From: Bacteroidota bacterium
GTDB taxonomy: Bacteria > Bacteroidota > Bacteroidia > Chitinophagales > Saprospiraceae
DNA length: 64,000 nucleotides
Assembly (NCBI GenBank): GCA_018222965.1
Contig: JAAEZH010000014.1
Location: forward strand, 60,784-124,783
Direction of reading: 5' to 3'
Shown here one piece after another: positions 9,210 through 18,440 of the stretch (positions within the stretch are counted from its first letter, which is position 1; each line of letters opens with the position of its first letter). Below the pieces are notes generated by a model, which was not told where the DNA came from, did not search any database, and saw nothing but the letters and a program-made list of their open reading frames with translations. The translations under genes were made by a program, and so were the position numbers.

Positions 9210-9830
9210 ATGATCACCCAGGCCGAAGTTGCTGAAAAGCTGCTACAAATTAAGGCAATAAAGTTAAGTCCCCAAAATCCTTTCACCTGGGCCTCAGGTA
9301 TACAATCCCCTATTTACTGTGATAACCGTTTAGTGCTTTCCTTCCCGGAGGTTCGGGATTATATCAAAGGAAAGCTGGCAGAGGCTTCCGCCGAATTTGG
9401 AGACTTCAATCGGGTAGCGGGTGTGGCAACAGCCGGAATCGCTCACGGTATGCTTTTGGCAGATGCACTGGATAAACCCTTTGCCTATGTACGCAGCAAA
9501 GCCAAAGCACATGGTCGGCAAAATTTGATTGAAGGATTATTGGAAGCCGGAGACAAGGTGCTGGTGGTAGAAGACCTGATTTCTACTGGTGGCAGCAGCC
9601 TCCAGGCTGTTCAGGCAATTCGGGATGCCGGTTGTACCGTTGTTGGCGTAATTGCTATTTTTAGCTATGGATTCGAACGGGCAGATCTCGCTTTCAAGGA
9701 AGCGGCTTGTCCGTACACTACTCTGTCAAACTATGGTGCTTTGATCAAAAAAGCCGTAGAGATGGGTTATGTCGAACACTCTGAATTGGATATGCTAACC
9801 GACTGGCGACAAACGGTCGGAAAAAAATAA
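9210..9830 (+). CDS. pyrE: Orotate phosphoribosyltransferase
   Basis: A 206-residue enzyme of normal size for PyrE, joining orotate and PRPP to form orotidine 5'-phosphate in pyrimidine synthesis. The PRPP-binding motif VLVVEDLISTGGSS is at about residues 113-126, and the N-terminal FTWASGIQSPIYCDNR segment is typical of the orotate-site loop. It is followed after 11 bp by the M42 aminopeptidase, so the two are probably co-transcribed. Confidence 0.95.
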   Translation: MITQAEVAEKLLQIKAIKLSPQNPFTWASGIQSPIYCDNRLVLSFPEVRDYIKGKLAEASAEFGDFNRVAGVATAGIAHGMLLADALDKPFAYVRSKAKAHGRQNLIEGLLEAGDKVLVVEDLISTGGSSLQAVQAIRDAGCTVVGVIAIFSYGFERADLAFKEAACPYTTLSNYGALIKKAVEMGYVEHSELDMLTDWRQTVGKK

Positions 9831-9841
9831 AACGAAGTAAC

Positions 9842-10921
9842 ATGTCGATCTTAACAGCAGAAGCGCATTCTTTTTTGAAGGAATATCTTAATACCGCCTC
9901 CCCAACCGGTTTTGAATCGGAAGGGCAAAAGCGCTGGCTGGAATACATCAAGCCTTATATTGACGAATACCACCTCGACAACTACGGTACGCTCTACGGG
10001 GTTATCAATCCCGGTAAAGACTATAAAGTAGTTATCGAAGGCCATGCCGATGAGATTTCCTGGTTTGTACACTACATCTCTGATGATGGTTTCATCTCTG
10101 TAATCAGAAACGGAGGATCGGATCATATGATCGCTCCTTCCAAGCGGGTAAACATTCACACCAAAAAGGGAATAGTGAAAGGGGTCTTTGGATGGCCTGC
10201 AATCCACACCCGCCGCGGAGAAGACGCCAAGCTTGCACCGAAGATCGAAAATATCTTCATCGATGTTGGAGCCAAAGACAAAGATGAAGTTCTCGAGATG
10301 GGCATCCATGTAGGCTGTGTAATCACCTACGAAGATGAAATGATGATTCTCAATGATCGCTATATCGTTGGGCGGGCGCTCGACAACCGGATGGGTGGTT
10401 TCTGTATTACCCAGGTTGCCCGTTTGCTCAAAGAAAATAAGATCGAACTCCCCTACTCCCTTTACATCGTCAATTCTGTACAGGAAGAAATCGGATTGAG
10501 GGGAGCAGAGATGATTGCCGATACGATCAAGCCAAATGTAGCCATCGTTACCGATGTAACCCACGATACTCATACTCCACTCATCAATAAGAAGAAGATC
10601 GGAGATATTAAAAGTGGAGATGGTCCTTCTGTAACTTACGCACCGGCAGTACACAACAAATTACTGGACCTGGTGCTGCAAACGGCCGAAGACAACAAAA
10701 TTCCTTTCCAACGGGAAGCTGCCTCACGGTCTACTGGTACCGATACAGATGCCTTCGCCTACTCCAATGGCGGTGTGCCGGCTGTATTGATCTCTTTGCC
10801 CTTACGCTATATGCATACAACGGTTGAGGCCGCGCATAAAGACGATGTGGAGAATGTGATCAAGCTGATCTATGAGACACTGCTGAATATCGAAAACGGG
10901 CACAACTTTAAGTACTTTTAA
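9842..10921 (+). CDS. M42 family metallo-aminopeptidase
   Basis: A 359-residue cytosolic enzyme of the M42 (glutamyl aminopeptidase/FrvX/YsdC) family, which forms large tetrahedral dimetal aminopeptidases. Visible metal and catalytic residues are EGHADEISW (His), GRALDNRMGG (bridging Asp), VQEEIGLRGA (catalytic Glu pair), TDVTHDTH (Asp) and the C-terminal RYMHTTVE (His). Full length. It lies 11 bp after pyrE and ends at a strong hairpin. Confidence 0.9.
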   Translation: MSILTAEAHSFLKEYLNTASPTGFESEGQKRWLEYIKPYIDEYHLDNYGTLYGVINPGKDYKVVIEGHADEISWFVHYISDDGFISVIRNGGSDHMIAPSKRVNIHTKKGIVKGVFGWPAIHTRRGEDAKLAPKIENIFIDVGAKDKDEVLEMGIHVGCVITYEDEMMILNDRYIVGRALDNRMGGFCITQVARLLKENKIELPYSLYIVNSVQEEIGLRGAEMIADTIKPNVAIVTDVTHDTHTPLINKKKIGDIKSGDGPSVTYAPAVHNKLLDLVLQTAEDNKIPFQREAASRSTGTDTDAFAYSNGGVPAVLISLPLRYMHTTVEAAHKDDVENVIKLIYETLLNIENGHNFKYF

Positions 10922-10955
10922 TTGGTCTGGGCAGCCTGGCGGCTGCCCAGACCAA
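10922..10955. terminator. Convergent hairpin between the aminopeptidase and metalloprotease genes
   Basis: A perfect 15-bp inverted repeat, TTGGTCTGGGCAGCC pairing with GGCTGCCCAGACCAA around a TGGC loop. It begins next to the stop at 10921 and ends 2 bp before the convergent stop at 10958. T tracts are weak, so it may act as a 3'-end stabiliser as well as a terminator. Confidence 0.7.
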
Positions 10956-10957
10956 CT

Positions 10958-12148
10958 CTACTCCACCACCAGTTTCTCCGTACTACTAAACCCATTCGCC
11001 GAAAGGCGCACAAAAAACAATCCTCGCATTCCCTTTTCCGGCAATTCAATTTGAATACTTTCTTCGTAGCTGCTACTTTGCTCCCATATCTTCCTGCCAG
11101 CAGTATCAAATACCTCTATTTTTAATAGGGAACCCGGATAAGCATTGGGTTTTATGTAGAACAAGCCGTCTGAGGGATTCGGATGCAGCGTGAAAGTAAT
11201 ACCTGATTCCGCCGGTTCTATACCCGGCATGATGCATCCTTTACTGGCCAACAATCCTTTACGAGCCCCAAATAAAGTAGCCCAAACCCGATTTCGCTGG
11301 CCGGGCGTAAATTGCCCCATGCAGGCATCATTGGTGTAGTACATGAAATTGGCGTGCATATCTTCAGAGCCACAACTGCTCAAAATACTATCCGGACACT
11401 CCATTAAGAACGTCTGCCCGGTTTCCGGCGTATCTGTTACGCCATCGTCTCGCTGACAACTTACCGGGTCGGGCCCCCAGGGATGTAGCAAATTGAAATA
11501 ATGACCGATCTCATGCGTGGCGGTACGTCCGAGATTATAAGGCGCCTGGTCTTCGGCCAGACCGATCGTTCCAAAATATCGGGGATCGATAACGACCCCG
11601 TCCTCTTCCCGCAAGCCCTGCCCCGGAAAACTGGATCTCCCGGTTTGATTTTCGCCCATATCAGCAATCCAAATATTAAGGTATGCATCCGGATCCCAGG
11701 CATTTCGGCCACCCATTTCTGAATAGTATAGTTCCGTTTTGAGACCAATATTATCGATGGCTGTTTCCCGTCGGGTGACCCCGGAAGTAATACTGCCATC
11801 CGGAGCCCGAACAGCCAGGCAAAACTCCATTTGGAGGTCTGCGATGCGGTCTTCAAACGGCCCCGGTACGACCGACAAATCATTCAGCGCTCGAAAATCC
11901 TGATTGAGTACATCAATCTGACTTTGAATTTGCTCGAAGCTAATATTCCCGGTTTCTTCCCGGTAAACAACATGCACGACCACGGGTATGCGGAAAATGC
12001 TTCTTGTTGGGACTACCTGCTTTATTTCTTCCAGGGGTTCCGCTTCCGCGAATGTGGCTCCGCAACGGGGATAGCCGTCGATCGCAGGCTGAGCCTGCAG
12101 AGATCCAAGTCCCAAAAAGCAGCATACTATGTAAAAAAGAGTCTTCAT
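10958..12148 (-). CDS. Secreted M43 (pappalysin/cytophagalysin-type) zinc metalloprotease with T9SS sorting domain
   Basis: A 396-residue secreted protease. The start at 12148 opens a signal peptide (MKTLFYIV...LQAQ) and overlaps the stop of the upstream UbiA-like gene as ATGA, suggesting translational coupling. The zinc motif HEIGHYFNLLH gives HExxHxxxxxH near residues 227-237, followed by the Met-turn region around MHANFMYYTNDACM. The last ~85 residues form a type A T9SS domain (LHPNPSDGLFYI, then IEVFDTAGRKIWEQ). It probably digests proteins outside the cell. An upstream in-frame ATG at 12172 would lie inside the neighbour and is less likely. Confidence 0.9.
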   Translation of the reverse strand: MKTLFYIVCCFLGLGSLQAQPAIDGYPRCGATFAEAEPLEEIKQVVPTRSIFRIPVVVHVVYREETGNISFEQIQSQIDVLNQDFRALNDLSVVPGPFEDRIADLQMEFCLAVRAPDGSITSGVTRRETAIDNIGLKTELYYSEMGGRNAWDPDAYLNIWIADMGENQTGRSSFPGQGLREEDGVVIDPRYFGTIGLAEDQAPYNLGRTATHEIGHYFNLLHPWGPDPVSCQRDDGVTDTPETGQTFLMECPDSILSSCGSEDMHANFMYYTNDACMGQFTPGQRNRVWATLFGARKGLLASKGCIMPGIEPAESGITFTLHPNPSDGLFYIKPNAYPGSLLKIEVFDTAGRKIWEQSSSYEESIQIELPEKGMRGLFFVRLSANGFSSTEKLVVE

Positions 12149-12975
12149 AAAAAAGCGGCCAAAACGGTACATAGAAAAATCAACAACATGCTCCCGTCCA
12201 GCAAACCGGAAAAATAATAATCGTGTTTTTGTCCGGGTGAAAAACGAATTAAAGCCGCCGTCAGTATTAAGCCGGCCAAATATCCCAGGGTTTCCGCTGT
12301 TGGGTAAACCGCCTGGTTCCAGTTCAGCAGGGCCAGTATAGCTGCCAGGGTGATCAACAGCAAAGCCAACTGCATGGACTTCTGCTTGCCGAGCAAGGTC
12401 GGTATTGTTTTCACCTGGGTATGCTCATCGACCCGCAAATCCCGGCTGTCGAAAGGCAAGGTGATGGCCAATAAAAACAAACAGCGTTCGGCCAGCATAT
12501 ACCAGTGGCTGCCCTCTAGGGGGTGTCCTGTTTCAAATACCGGAAGAAAAACGCTGACCCAGGAAAAGACGAGGGCAATCAGAAAGATTTTTACATAGTG
12601 GATATCCCGCAATCTCAAACCGGTATTGCTAAAAGGAATGACATAAGCCAGCGAAATCAGTCCACTCGGAATCATCAGCCATCGGCTCAGCGGTTCCAGC
12701 CTGAAGAAAAACCAGGCTGCCCCTATCGCTCCTGCCACTGCATAAACCCGAATATGATTTTTGTAACGGGCAATGACCCGAAAACGTCCCTGCTCGTGAA
12801 AGGCCGCTACTTTTTCGAGTCCGACAATGCGATGCATGGCGTATAGGAAAAGCGTGGAACAAAAAACGAAGAGAGAAAGGTCCGAAAAAGGATCAAAGAC
12901 CTGCCAAAGCAACCATTCTGTTTGCCAAACCAGTGCCGTGGAGCAAAGGGCGATCCAGAAATTGCCATAAAGCAA
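12145..12975 (-). CDS. UbiA-like prenyltransferase family membrane protein, start uncertain
   Basis: A 276-residue multi-pass membrane protein (about eight helices) resembling UbiA-type prenyltransferases. The second Asp-rich motif is present (DSRDLRVDEHTQVKTIPT), but the first (NDxxD) is replaced by LYAMHRIVGLEK, so enzyme activity is doubtful. The coordinates use a TTG at 12975. The open frame continues upstream for 14 codons encoding a convincing N-terminus (FPKIIFRFIDLL before LYGNFW), ending at TAG 13020-13018; three codons further out is an ATG at 13029, only 15 bp after the LptD stop. Either a rare start codon is used or the fourth codon carries a nonsense change. Confidence 0.75.
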   Translation of the reverse strand: MLYGNFWIALCSTALVWQTEWLLWQVFDPFSDLSLFVFCSTLFLYAMHRIVGLEKVAAFHEQGRFRVIARYKNHIRVYAVAGAIGAAWFFFRLEPLSRWLMIPSGLISLAYVIPFSNTGLRLRDIHYVKIFLIALVFSWVSVFLPVFETGHPLEGSHWYMLAERCLFLLAITLPFDSRDLRVDEHTQVKTIPTLLGKQKSMQLALLLITLAAILALLNWNQAVYPTAETLGYLAGLILTAALIRFSPGQKHDYYFSGLLDGSMLLIFLCTVLAAFL

Positions 12976-13044
12976 GAGGTCGATGAATCGGAATATGATC
13001 TTCGGAAAGGAGATAATCTAGATTTTCATTGCGGGAAAGATAGG

Positions 13045-15768
13045 TTAAAATCCGCCGAATCCGCCATAGCCTCCGCCTGCTGTATTGAAGAATGGATCCT
13101 GACTGCCTTTGCGATAAGGAATATTGAGGAAGTCGAGGAAACTCCCCTGATCAACCCGCAGATAGAAAGCATAAGTATTGAGCGTTGGCTGCCAGGATAT
13201 TCCCATCTCCCAACAGTGCAAATCCCGGGTTACAGCCAAAGACGGGAAGGTGATCCCCTTATTGACAAAATCGTATCCAAAACTACCAACGGTCACCCGC
13301 CACTTCTCCGTCAGGTCGATGTTTCCGCGGAAGTAGATGGTATTGGAGGTGATCGCCAGTGTGTCTACGCCTCCCATTTTCGTACGATCGATCACCAGGG
13401 TATGATTGATGCTAAAGTTTTCAAACAAACTGAGCAAATCTCCTTTTTTTGTATTTGCACCTGGAGCAAGTTGCTCTTCCCCCGGATTATTCGCCTTAAA
13501 CATATTGCGGATATCCGAGACCCGTAATGTAGAAGTAACGCGAAGATTGGCATTGGTCAGACGGGCGGGTAATCGTCGGTCGTTCCATACAAATTCTTCG
13601 ATCCGCTCTCCTTCTGAATCTTCCATGTAGGGATCAAAGGTGGCCCGAAATTGCAAATTGGTTACCCCGTTAAAAATCCGGGTACTCCCGTTTAAGCTTA
13701 TGGTACTCCAGTTAAATTCCTCAGCCGCCATATTGTAGCTTCCGCGAAAATCGAAACTTTGCAGGAGGCGCACATTACGGGTGGAAGAATCCTGCTTTGA
13801 ATACAGCTTGGTTTCAACAATATTTCGCAATCCGTAGTTAATCAGAAATTGCTGCCCGTTTTGATTGGGTTTATTATAAATGCCATTTTCGAAGATGGAA
13901 TAGGTCTGGGTAGAATCCGGAAATCGGGTATCCACCTGAACTTCCTGAAAGTAGCCCAAATTCGGATTGGTGTAATCCGGAACAAAAGATACCCCTACCG
14001 AAGGGGTCATCTGGTGCCGGAAACCCCGGATCAGGCCTTTTTTAAACAAGACGGTACCAAACAACTTGGTATCCATATTGGCGCCCAGCCGGTATTGACG
14101 CAAGGGAGTAAATTCAGTCAGTGTAGAATCAATCACTTCTCCGTACTGTACATCGGTAATGATCTGTTCTATCTCTCCGTTTTCCAGCGTGTCAAACTCG
14201 ATCGTTTCCATGATGGTCGGATCAAAAAACTTCTGCTGTTTCTGGAAATACCAGATCTCCGTATAATCTGCCGATGGTGTAATATTGAAATACTTAAACA
14301 GTTTCAGGTTGGTATTTAAGTCAATATTATTCCGGGCTCCGTAGCGAATATTCTGCAAGGTAGAGGGATCAAACAGCGTTGTATCTGTTGCGTTTAAGGT
14401 AGCTTTTGCTTCTCCGCGGTAGGTTAGTGCAATTTTTTCGTACCAGGTAGGGTTTCCGCCGCTGCTGCCCTTTTTATTCTGAAAAGGATAAACGGAGTTT
14501 AGGTTAAACCGGAAGTCTGGGAAGTTTATCGTTACTTTCCGGGTCTTGGTGTTCTGTGAGTGGGTCAAACCGGCAGACAAAGTATAGGGTCTTCCCGGGA
14601 AAGATTCACTGTAGTTAAAACTCGAACTCAGGTTGGTATTCTGCTGCGAGTTGGCATCGTTGTAATTAGACCGAATCGCATCATTGGTCTGAATGGTGAT
14701 ATTCCCGCCTATTGATCGGGAGGGATGCGCCTTGGCATCCTGATTGTGGCGGAGCGTAAGGAGAAAATTCTGTGTACGCTCAAAGGCTCCATTAGATTCA
14801 TTCTCCACGCGATTGTTGCCATATTCAAAAGTAAAGCCACCCCGGTATTTGTAGCGTTTCGCATAATTGACCGTTGACCGCAGGCGGAAGCTTCCCTTGA
14901 TGAAAACATCTCCGGTCAATTGAAGATCCATGTAATCATTGATGGGAAAATACCATCCCACATTTCGGAGGCCAAATCCTCCGGATGGATTGTATTGATA
15001 GCCCCGTGGAAAGATAAGTCCGGTTGACTTCGTCTTGCTAAGCGGAAAGAATCCAAAGGGCAGCCAAACAGGAGTAGGCACGCCCATGATTTCCAGATTG
15101 GAAGGACCAACAATAGCTACCTGATTGGGCACTACCTTTTGCTTGGTACTCCGAATGCCAAAATGGGGTTCCGGATGATTACAGGTGGTGAATATCGCAC
15201 GTTTGCTGTAAATCACATCGGTGTGATTCGTATCCTGAGAGGTAATATACTTTGCTTTTTCTCCCAGCACATACAATTCATCCTGGGTAGTAGCTGCATC
15301 GTAGACAATCCCTTTACCGGATTTAAAATTGTAGCGCATCTCCGATGCATTGAAACGCTGCTCGCCATCCTGAAAAGCAGGTTGCCCGCTAATGCGCCCG
15401 GTACTGTCGGGAAGTCCTTTGGCATAAACGATGTTGGTAGACCAGTCAAACTCGATGTAATCAGCCTCCAGCTGGATGGAAGTGTAATTTATTTTTGCTT
15501 CCCCGTAGAGGTAGATCTTTTGGTTCTCGATATCGTAGATCATAGAATCCCGGGAAACATAATCAATGCCTTCCGGTGGGGCATCCGGAGAAATGGTAAT
15601 TTGGGATAAACCGGTAGTGTCTGGGGCTGCATTAAAGCCGGAAATAATGCTGTCCAGCAAAAGGCTTGTTGAATCCACCAGGATACTGTCCTGCTCCGGG
15701 ATCTGCGACAAGAGGCTTCCCAGAGTGGTAAGGATCAGACAAACAGTAAGTTGTACTTTTGCTTTCAA
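13045..15768 (-). CDS. LptD-like LPS-assembly outer membrane protein
   Basis: A 907-residue outer-membrane protein matching the Bacteroidota version of LptD, which inserts lipopolysaccharide into the outer leaflet. A signal peptide (1-21) is followed by an OstA/LptA-like beta-jellyroll (about 60-200, with YLYGEAKINYTSIQLEADYIEFD), then a long C-terminal barrel ending in aromatic Gly-rich residues. The start is TTG at 15768: no in-frame ATG is nearby, and an AAAGGA Shine-Dalgarno-like site lies 9 nt upstream. It is divergent from an amidase gene and upstream of the UbiA-like gene by 69 bp, so envelope genes cluster here. Confidence 0.88.
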   Translation of the reverse strand: MKAKVQLTVCLILTTLGSLLSQIPEQDSILVDSTSLLLDSIISGFNAAPDTTGLSQITISPDAPPEGIDYVSRDSMIYDIENQKIYLYGEAKINYTSIQLEADYIEFDWSTNIVYAKGLPDSTGRISGQPAFQDGEQRFNASEMRYNFKSGKGIVYDAATTQDELYVLGEKAKYITSQDTNHTDVIYSKRAIFTTCNHPEPHFGIRSTKQKVVPNQVAIVGPSNLEIMGVPTPVWLPFGFFPLSKTKSTGLIFPRGYQYNPSGGFGLRNVGWYFPINDYMDLQLTGDVFIKGSFRLRSTVNYAKRYKYRGGFTFEYGNNRVENESNGAFERTQNFLLTLRHNQDAKAHPSRSIGGNITIQTNDAIRSNYNDANSQQNTNLSSSFNYSESFPGRPYTLSAGLTHSQNTKTRKVTINFPDFRFNLNSVYPFQNKKGSSGGNPTWYEKIALTYRGEAKATLNATDTTLFDPSTLQNIRYGARNNIDLNTNLKLFKYFNITPSADYTEIWYFQKQQKFFDPTIMETIEFDTLENGEIEQIITDVQYGEVIDSTLTEFTPLRQYRLGANMDTKLFGTVLFKKGLIRGFRHQMTPSVGVSFVPDYTNPNLGYFQEVQVDTRFPDSTQTYSIFENGIYNKPNQNGQQFLINYGLRNIVETKLYSKQDSSTRNVRLLQSFDFRGSYNMAAEEFNWSTISLNGSTRIFNGVTNLQFRATFDPYMEDSEGERIEEFVWNDRRLPARLTNANLRVTSTLRVSDIRNMFKANNPGEEQLAPGANTKKGDLLSLFENFSINHTLVIDRTKMGGVDTLAITSNTIYFRGNIDLTEKWRVTVGSFGYDFVNKGITFPSLAVTRDLHCWEMGISWQPTLNTYAFYLRVDQGSFLDFLNIPYRKGSQDPFFNTAGGGYGGFGGF

Positions 15769-15777
15769 GCGGTGAAT

Positions 15778-15783
15778 TCCTTT
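15778..15783 (-). promoter_or_regulatory. Ribosome binding site supporting the TTG start of the LptD gene
   Basis: AAAGGA on the minus strand, 9 nt before the TTG at 15768. It decides the start because the frame upstream has no ATG or GTG. Confidence 0.5.
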
Positions 15784-15851
15784 ACTTTGTATATCGACAA
15801 TGGACCGGCAGCCCTGTTATTTTGGGTTATACCCGGTGAAACAATACATCC

Positions 15852-17234
15852 ATGATTTTTCGGCAGCCCCTTTTCCAAACGTTCCTCCTCTTAGTTTTGC
15901 CGTTTCTTTCGGCAAACTTTAACAGTTCTCCCCTATCTGCAGGATGGAAGATACCTGAAGCCTGTTCTACGGAAACAGCCCGGTCTATCCCACCCGGAGA
16001 CCTCAAAGGTATTAAAGTTCCTTTGCAAGACCCGTTATCCGACGAATTGAAAGTTGTGGTAATTGATCCGGGGCACGGAGGCCACGATCCGGGATGCAGC
16101 GGATCTCACTCCCGCGAAAAGCACATCGCCCTGGCTATCTCCAAATTGATGGCCGAATCTCTGCGGGCCAAATATCCAAATTTGAAAGTTATTCTCACCC
16201 GGGAAACCGATGTATTTATTCCGCTTCACGAAAGAGCCGCGATTGCCAACCGAAACAAAGCCGATCTTTTCATATCTGTACATTGTAATTATTTCCCGCA
16301 CAGTTTGCGCGTCAATGGCTCGGAAACCTATGTGCTGGGTATGCACCGCAAAGAGGAAAATTTAAATGTAGCCAAACGCGAGAATGCCTCTATCTATATG
16401 GAGGACAATTATGAAGCTAATTACGATTACGATCCGGATTCGCCGGAAGGCCACATAATGATTTCCATGTTCCAAAACGCCTATTTGGATCGAAGTATTC
16501 GATTTGCCGAACTGGTAGAAGAACGCATGTTTATCGATACCCGTCGTAAAAGTCGGGGTGTGCGCCAGGCCGGCTTTTTGGTACTACGTGCTACAGCCAT
16601 GCCCTCGGTTTTGATAGAGACCGGATATCTGAGCAACAGTAAGGATGAAGATTATCTCTATTCGCCGGAAGGCCAGCAACAAATTGCCCATTCCCTGGTA
16701 CGGGCATTCAGTCACTACAAGTCTGAGGTCGAAGGCACCCCTAAAGAAAATTTCGAACCACTCTGGCAGGAAGCAGCCAGGATTGCAGCGCCTGAAACAG
16801 CGGCACCCACACCAGCTCCCGAGCCTGTAAAATCAGAAACGGCTCCTCCGATAGTTGAGCAACCCGTCGACCTGCCTGATCCCTCATTTCCTGAAGAATC
16901 CGGAACAGAAAGCGTGTCGACTATACCTGAAAAACCGGTCGCCACTGAAAAAGCACAGGTACAGCTTCGCATACAACTGGCAGCTTCTCCGCGGCCTTTG
17001 AATGTTAGCACCGAACAATGGAATGCCGTGCCCTATCAGGTGCAGGTTGTAGAAGAAGGCAACTATTTCAAATACCAGGCGCTGGCTTTCACCAACCTTC
17101 AGCAAGCACGGGCAGCCTTATCGCTGTTGAAGGATATTGGCTTCTCCGATGCATTTATTGTAGCATACGAAGGCCATAAAAAGATCACTGTCAAAGAGGC
17201 TGTAGATCTGCTTTCTGAGGAAATCCGACCCTGA
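15852..17234 (+). CDS. N-acetylmuramoyl-L-alanine amidase with C-terminal SPOR-like domain
   Basis: A 460-residue exported peptidoglycan amidase (Amidase_3) that would cut the MurNAc-L-Ala bond during wall remodelling. After an N-terminal signal, the catalytic domain spans about 70-295. It shows VVIDPGHGGHDPG (zinc His), a following Glu in HSREKHIALAIS, VHCNYFP (His), and IETGYLSNSKDED (catalytic Glu). A Pro/Glu/Ala-rich linker (about 310-355) leads to a ~75-residue C-terminal domain with SPOR-like strand-helix repeats (YQVQVVEEGNYFKYQALAFT), likely binding peptidoglycan. Divergent from LptD with an 83-bp gap. Confidence 0.9.
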   Translation: MIFRQPLFQTFLLLVLPFLSANFNSSPLSAGWKIPEACSTETARSIPPGDLKGIKVPLQDPLSDELKVVVIDPGHGGHDPGCSGSHSREKHIALAISKLMAESLRAKYPNLKVILTRETDVFIPLHERAAIANRNKADLFISVHCNYFPHSLRVNGSETYVLGMHRKEENLNVAKRENASIYMEDNYEANYDYDPDSPEGHIMISMFQNAYLDRSIRFAELVEERMFIDTRRKSRGVRQAGFLVLRATAMPSVLIETGYLSNSKDEDYLYSPEGQQQIAHSLVRAFSHYKSEVEGTPKENFEPLWQEAARIAAPETAAPTPAPEPVKSETAPPIVEQPVDLPDPSFPEESGTESVSTIPEKPVATEKAQVQLRIQLAASPRPLNVSTEQWNAVPYQVQVVEEGNYFKYQALAFTNLQQARAALSLLKDIGFSDAFIVAYEGHKKITVKEAVDLLSEEIRP

Positions 17235-17429
17235 TTACCACAAGCTTCTGGAAGAAAAGCGCGTTAATCTCCCGTAAAGTGGAAAATTTTGGAGAAATTT
17301 GGGGCCGCTTAGAACGAGGGCGGCGGTTCATCCGTTTACCTCAGAGTATGGCTTCTGGTTTTTGCAGCATTTTCTTATGCACACTCAGGCCACCTAAACT
17401 CTATAACTAACAAGAGATCACCTGTAGAT

Positions 17430-18440
17430 ATGAAAAGAGAGATTCAAATTGGGATTTTTGCCCTTGCCGCTATTCTTCTCCTCATCTTTGGATACCAATT
17501 CCTCAAGGGCAAGAATGTCTTTACCAATTCCCAAACTTTTTATATACGTTTCGACAATGTGAGTCAACTCCGGCAGTCTGATCCCGTTTATCTGAATGGT
17601 TATCAGGTAGGCCTTGTTCAGGCTGTTTCTCAGGATCCGGAAGACTACCAGAAGCTTATTGTTACGCTTAATATTGAAAATGATTTAAAAATTCCGGACC
17701 AAACCGTCGCAGAAATCAATACCGGAAGTTTTATGGGCGACAAATTCGTTTCCCTCAAACTCAAAGGGAATTGCTGTAAAGAAAGCGGAGACTTTCTGGA
17801 AGGCAAAACCCTGGGTATGATTAGTTCTATGGTTCCCGAAGAAACCCTGGATAGTTATCTTCAAATTGTCACTTCCTCTTTCCAGAAACTAGTTGATACC
17901 GTAGCTGTAAAGATTTCCAGCAACGAAACCCTGGGTGAAACTGGTCAGAATCTGGAGGATATTATCGCCAATATGAAGACCACCACCCAACTGGTAAACG
18001 CATTGCTGGCGCGCCAGGGGCCGACCTATCAAACGATGGATAACCTTTCCGGCATCACCGGAAATATTGATGCGAATCAGGAACAGATTTCCGGAACTTT
18101 GGAAAATGTAAACCAAATAACTGCAGATCTTCAGGCAGCTAAGTTGAATGAGACGGTAGCAGAACTGAATGCGACACTGTCCGACCTTCAAACGACTTTG
18201 CAAGGGGCTAATACGGCCATTGCCGATGTGGCGGTTCTAACCGATAAACTAAAATCCGGAGAGGGTACACTGGGATTGCTCCTCAACGACCGCAAAATGT
18301 ATGATCAACTGGATGAGTCACTCGTACATTTGGAGTTATTGCTTCAGGACATCCGTTTGAATCCCAAACGATATACCCGCATTTTATCCAAAAAGGAGAA
18401 AGATTATGTTCCGCCGGAAGACGATCCGGGTATTGACTAA
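17430..18440 (+). CDS. MlaD/MCE family lipid-transport substrate-binding protein
   Basis: A 336-residue protein with one N-terminal membrane anchor (about 8-26) and an MCE domain (about 36-115, with YIRFDNVSQLRQSDPVYLNGYQVG and INTGSFMGDKFVSLKL). A helical region to about residue 300 follows, as in hexameric MlaD proteins that shuttle phospholipids between membranes. No permease or ATPase of an Mla system is next to it. It ends directly against the convergent murB: its TAA (18438-18440) abuts the native murB stop at 18441. The 195-bp gap upstream shows no clear promoter or gene. Confidence 0.85.
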   Translation: MKREIQIGIFALAAILLLIFGYQFLKGKNVFTNSQTFYIRFDNVSQLRQSDPVYLNGYQVGLVQAVSQDPEDYQKLIVTLNIENDLKIPDQTVAEINTGSFMGDKFVSLKLKGNCCKESGDFLEGKTLGMISSMVPEETLDSYLQIVTSSFQKLVDTVAVKISSNETLGETGQNLEDIIANMKTTTQLVNALLARQGPTYQTMDNLSGITGNIDANQEQISGTLENVNQITADLQAAKLNETVAELNATLSDLQTTLQGANTAIADVAVLTDKLKSGEGTLGLLLNDRKMYDQLDESLVHLELLLQDIRLNPKRYTRILSKKEKDYVPPEDDPGID

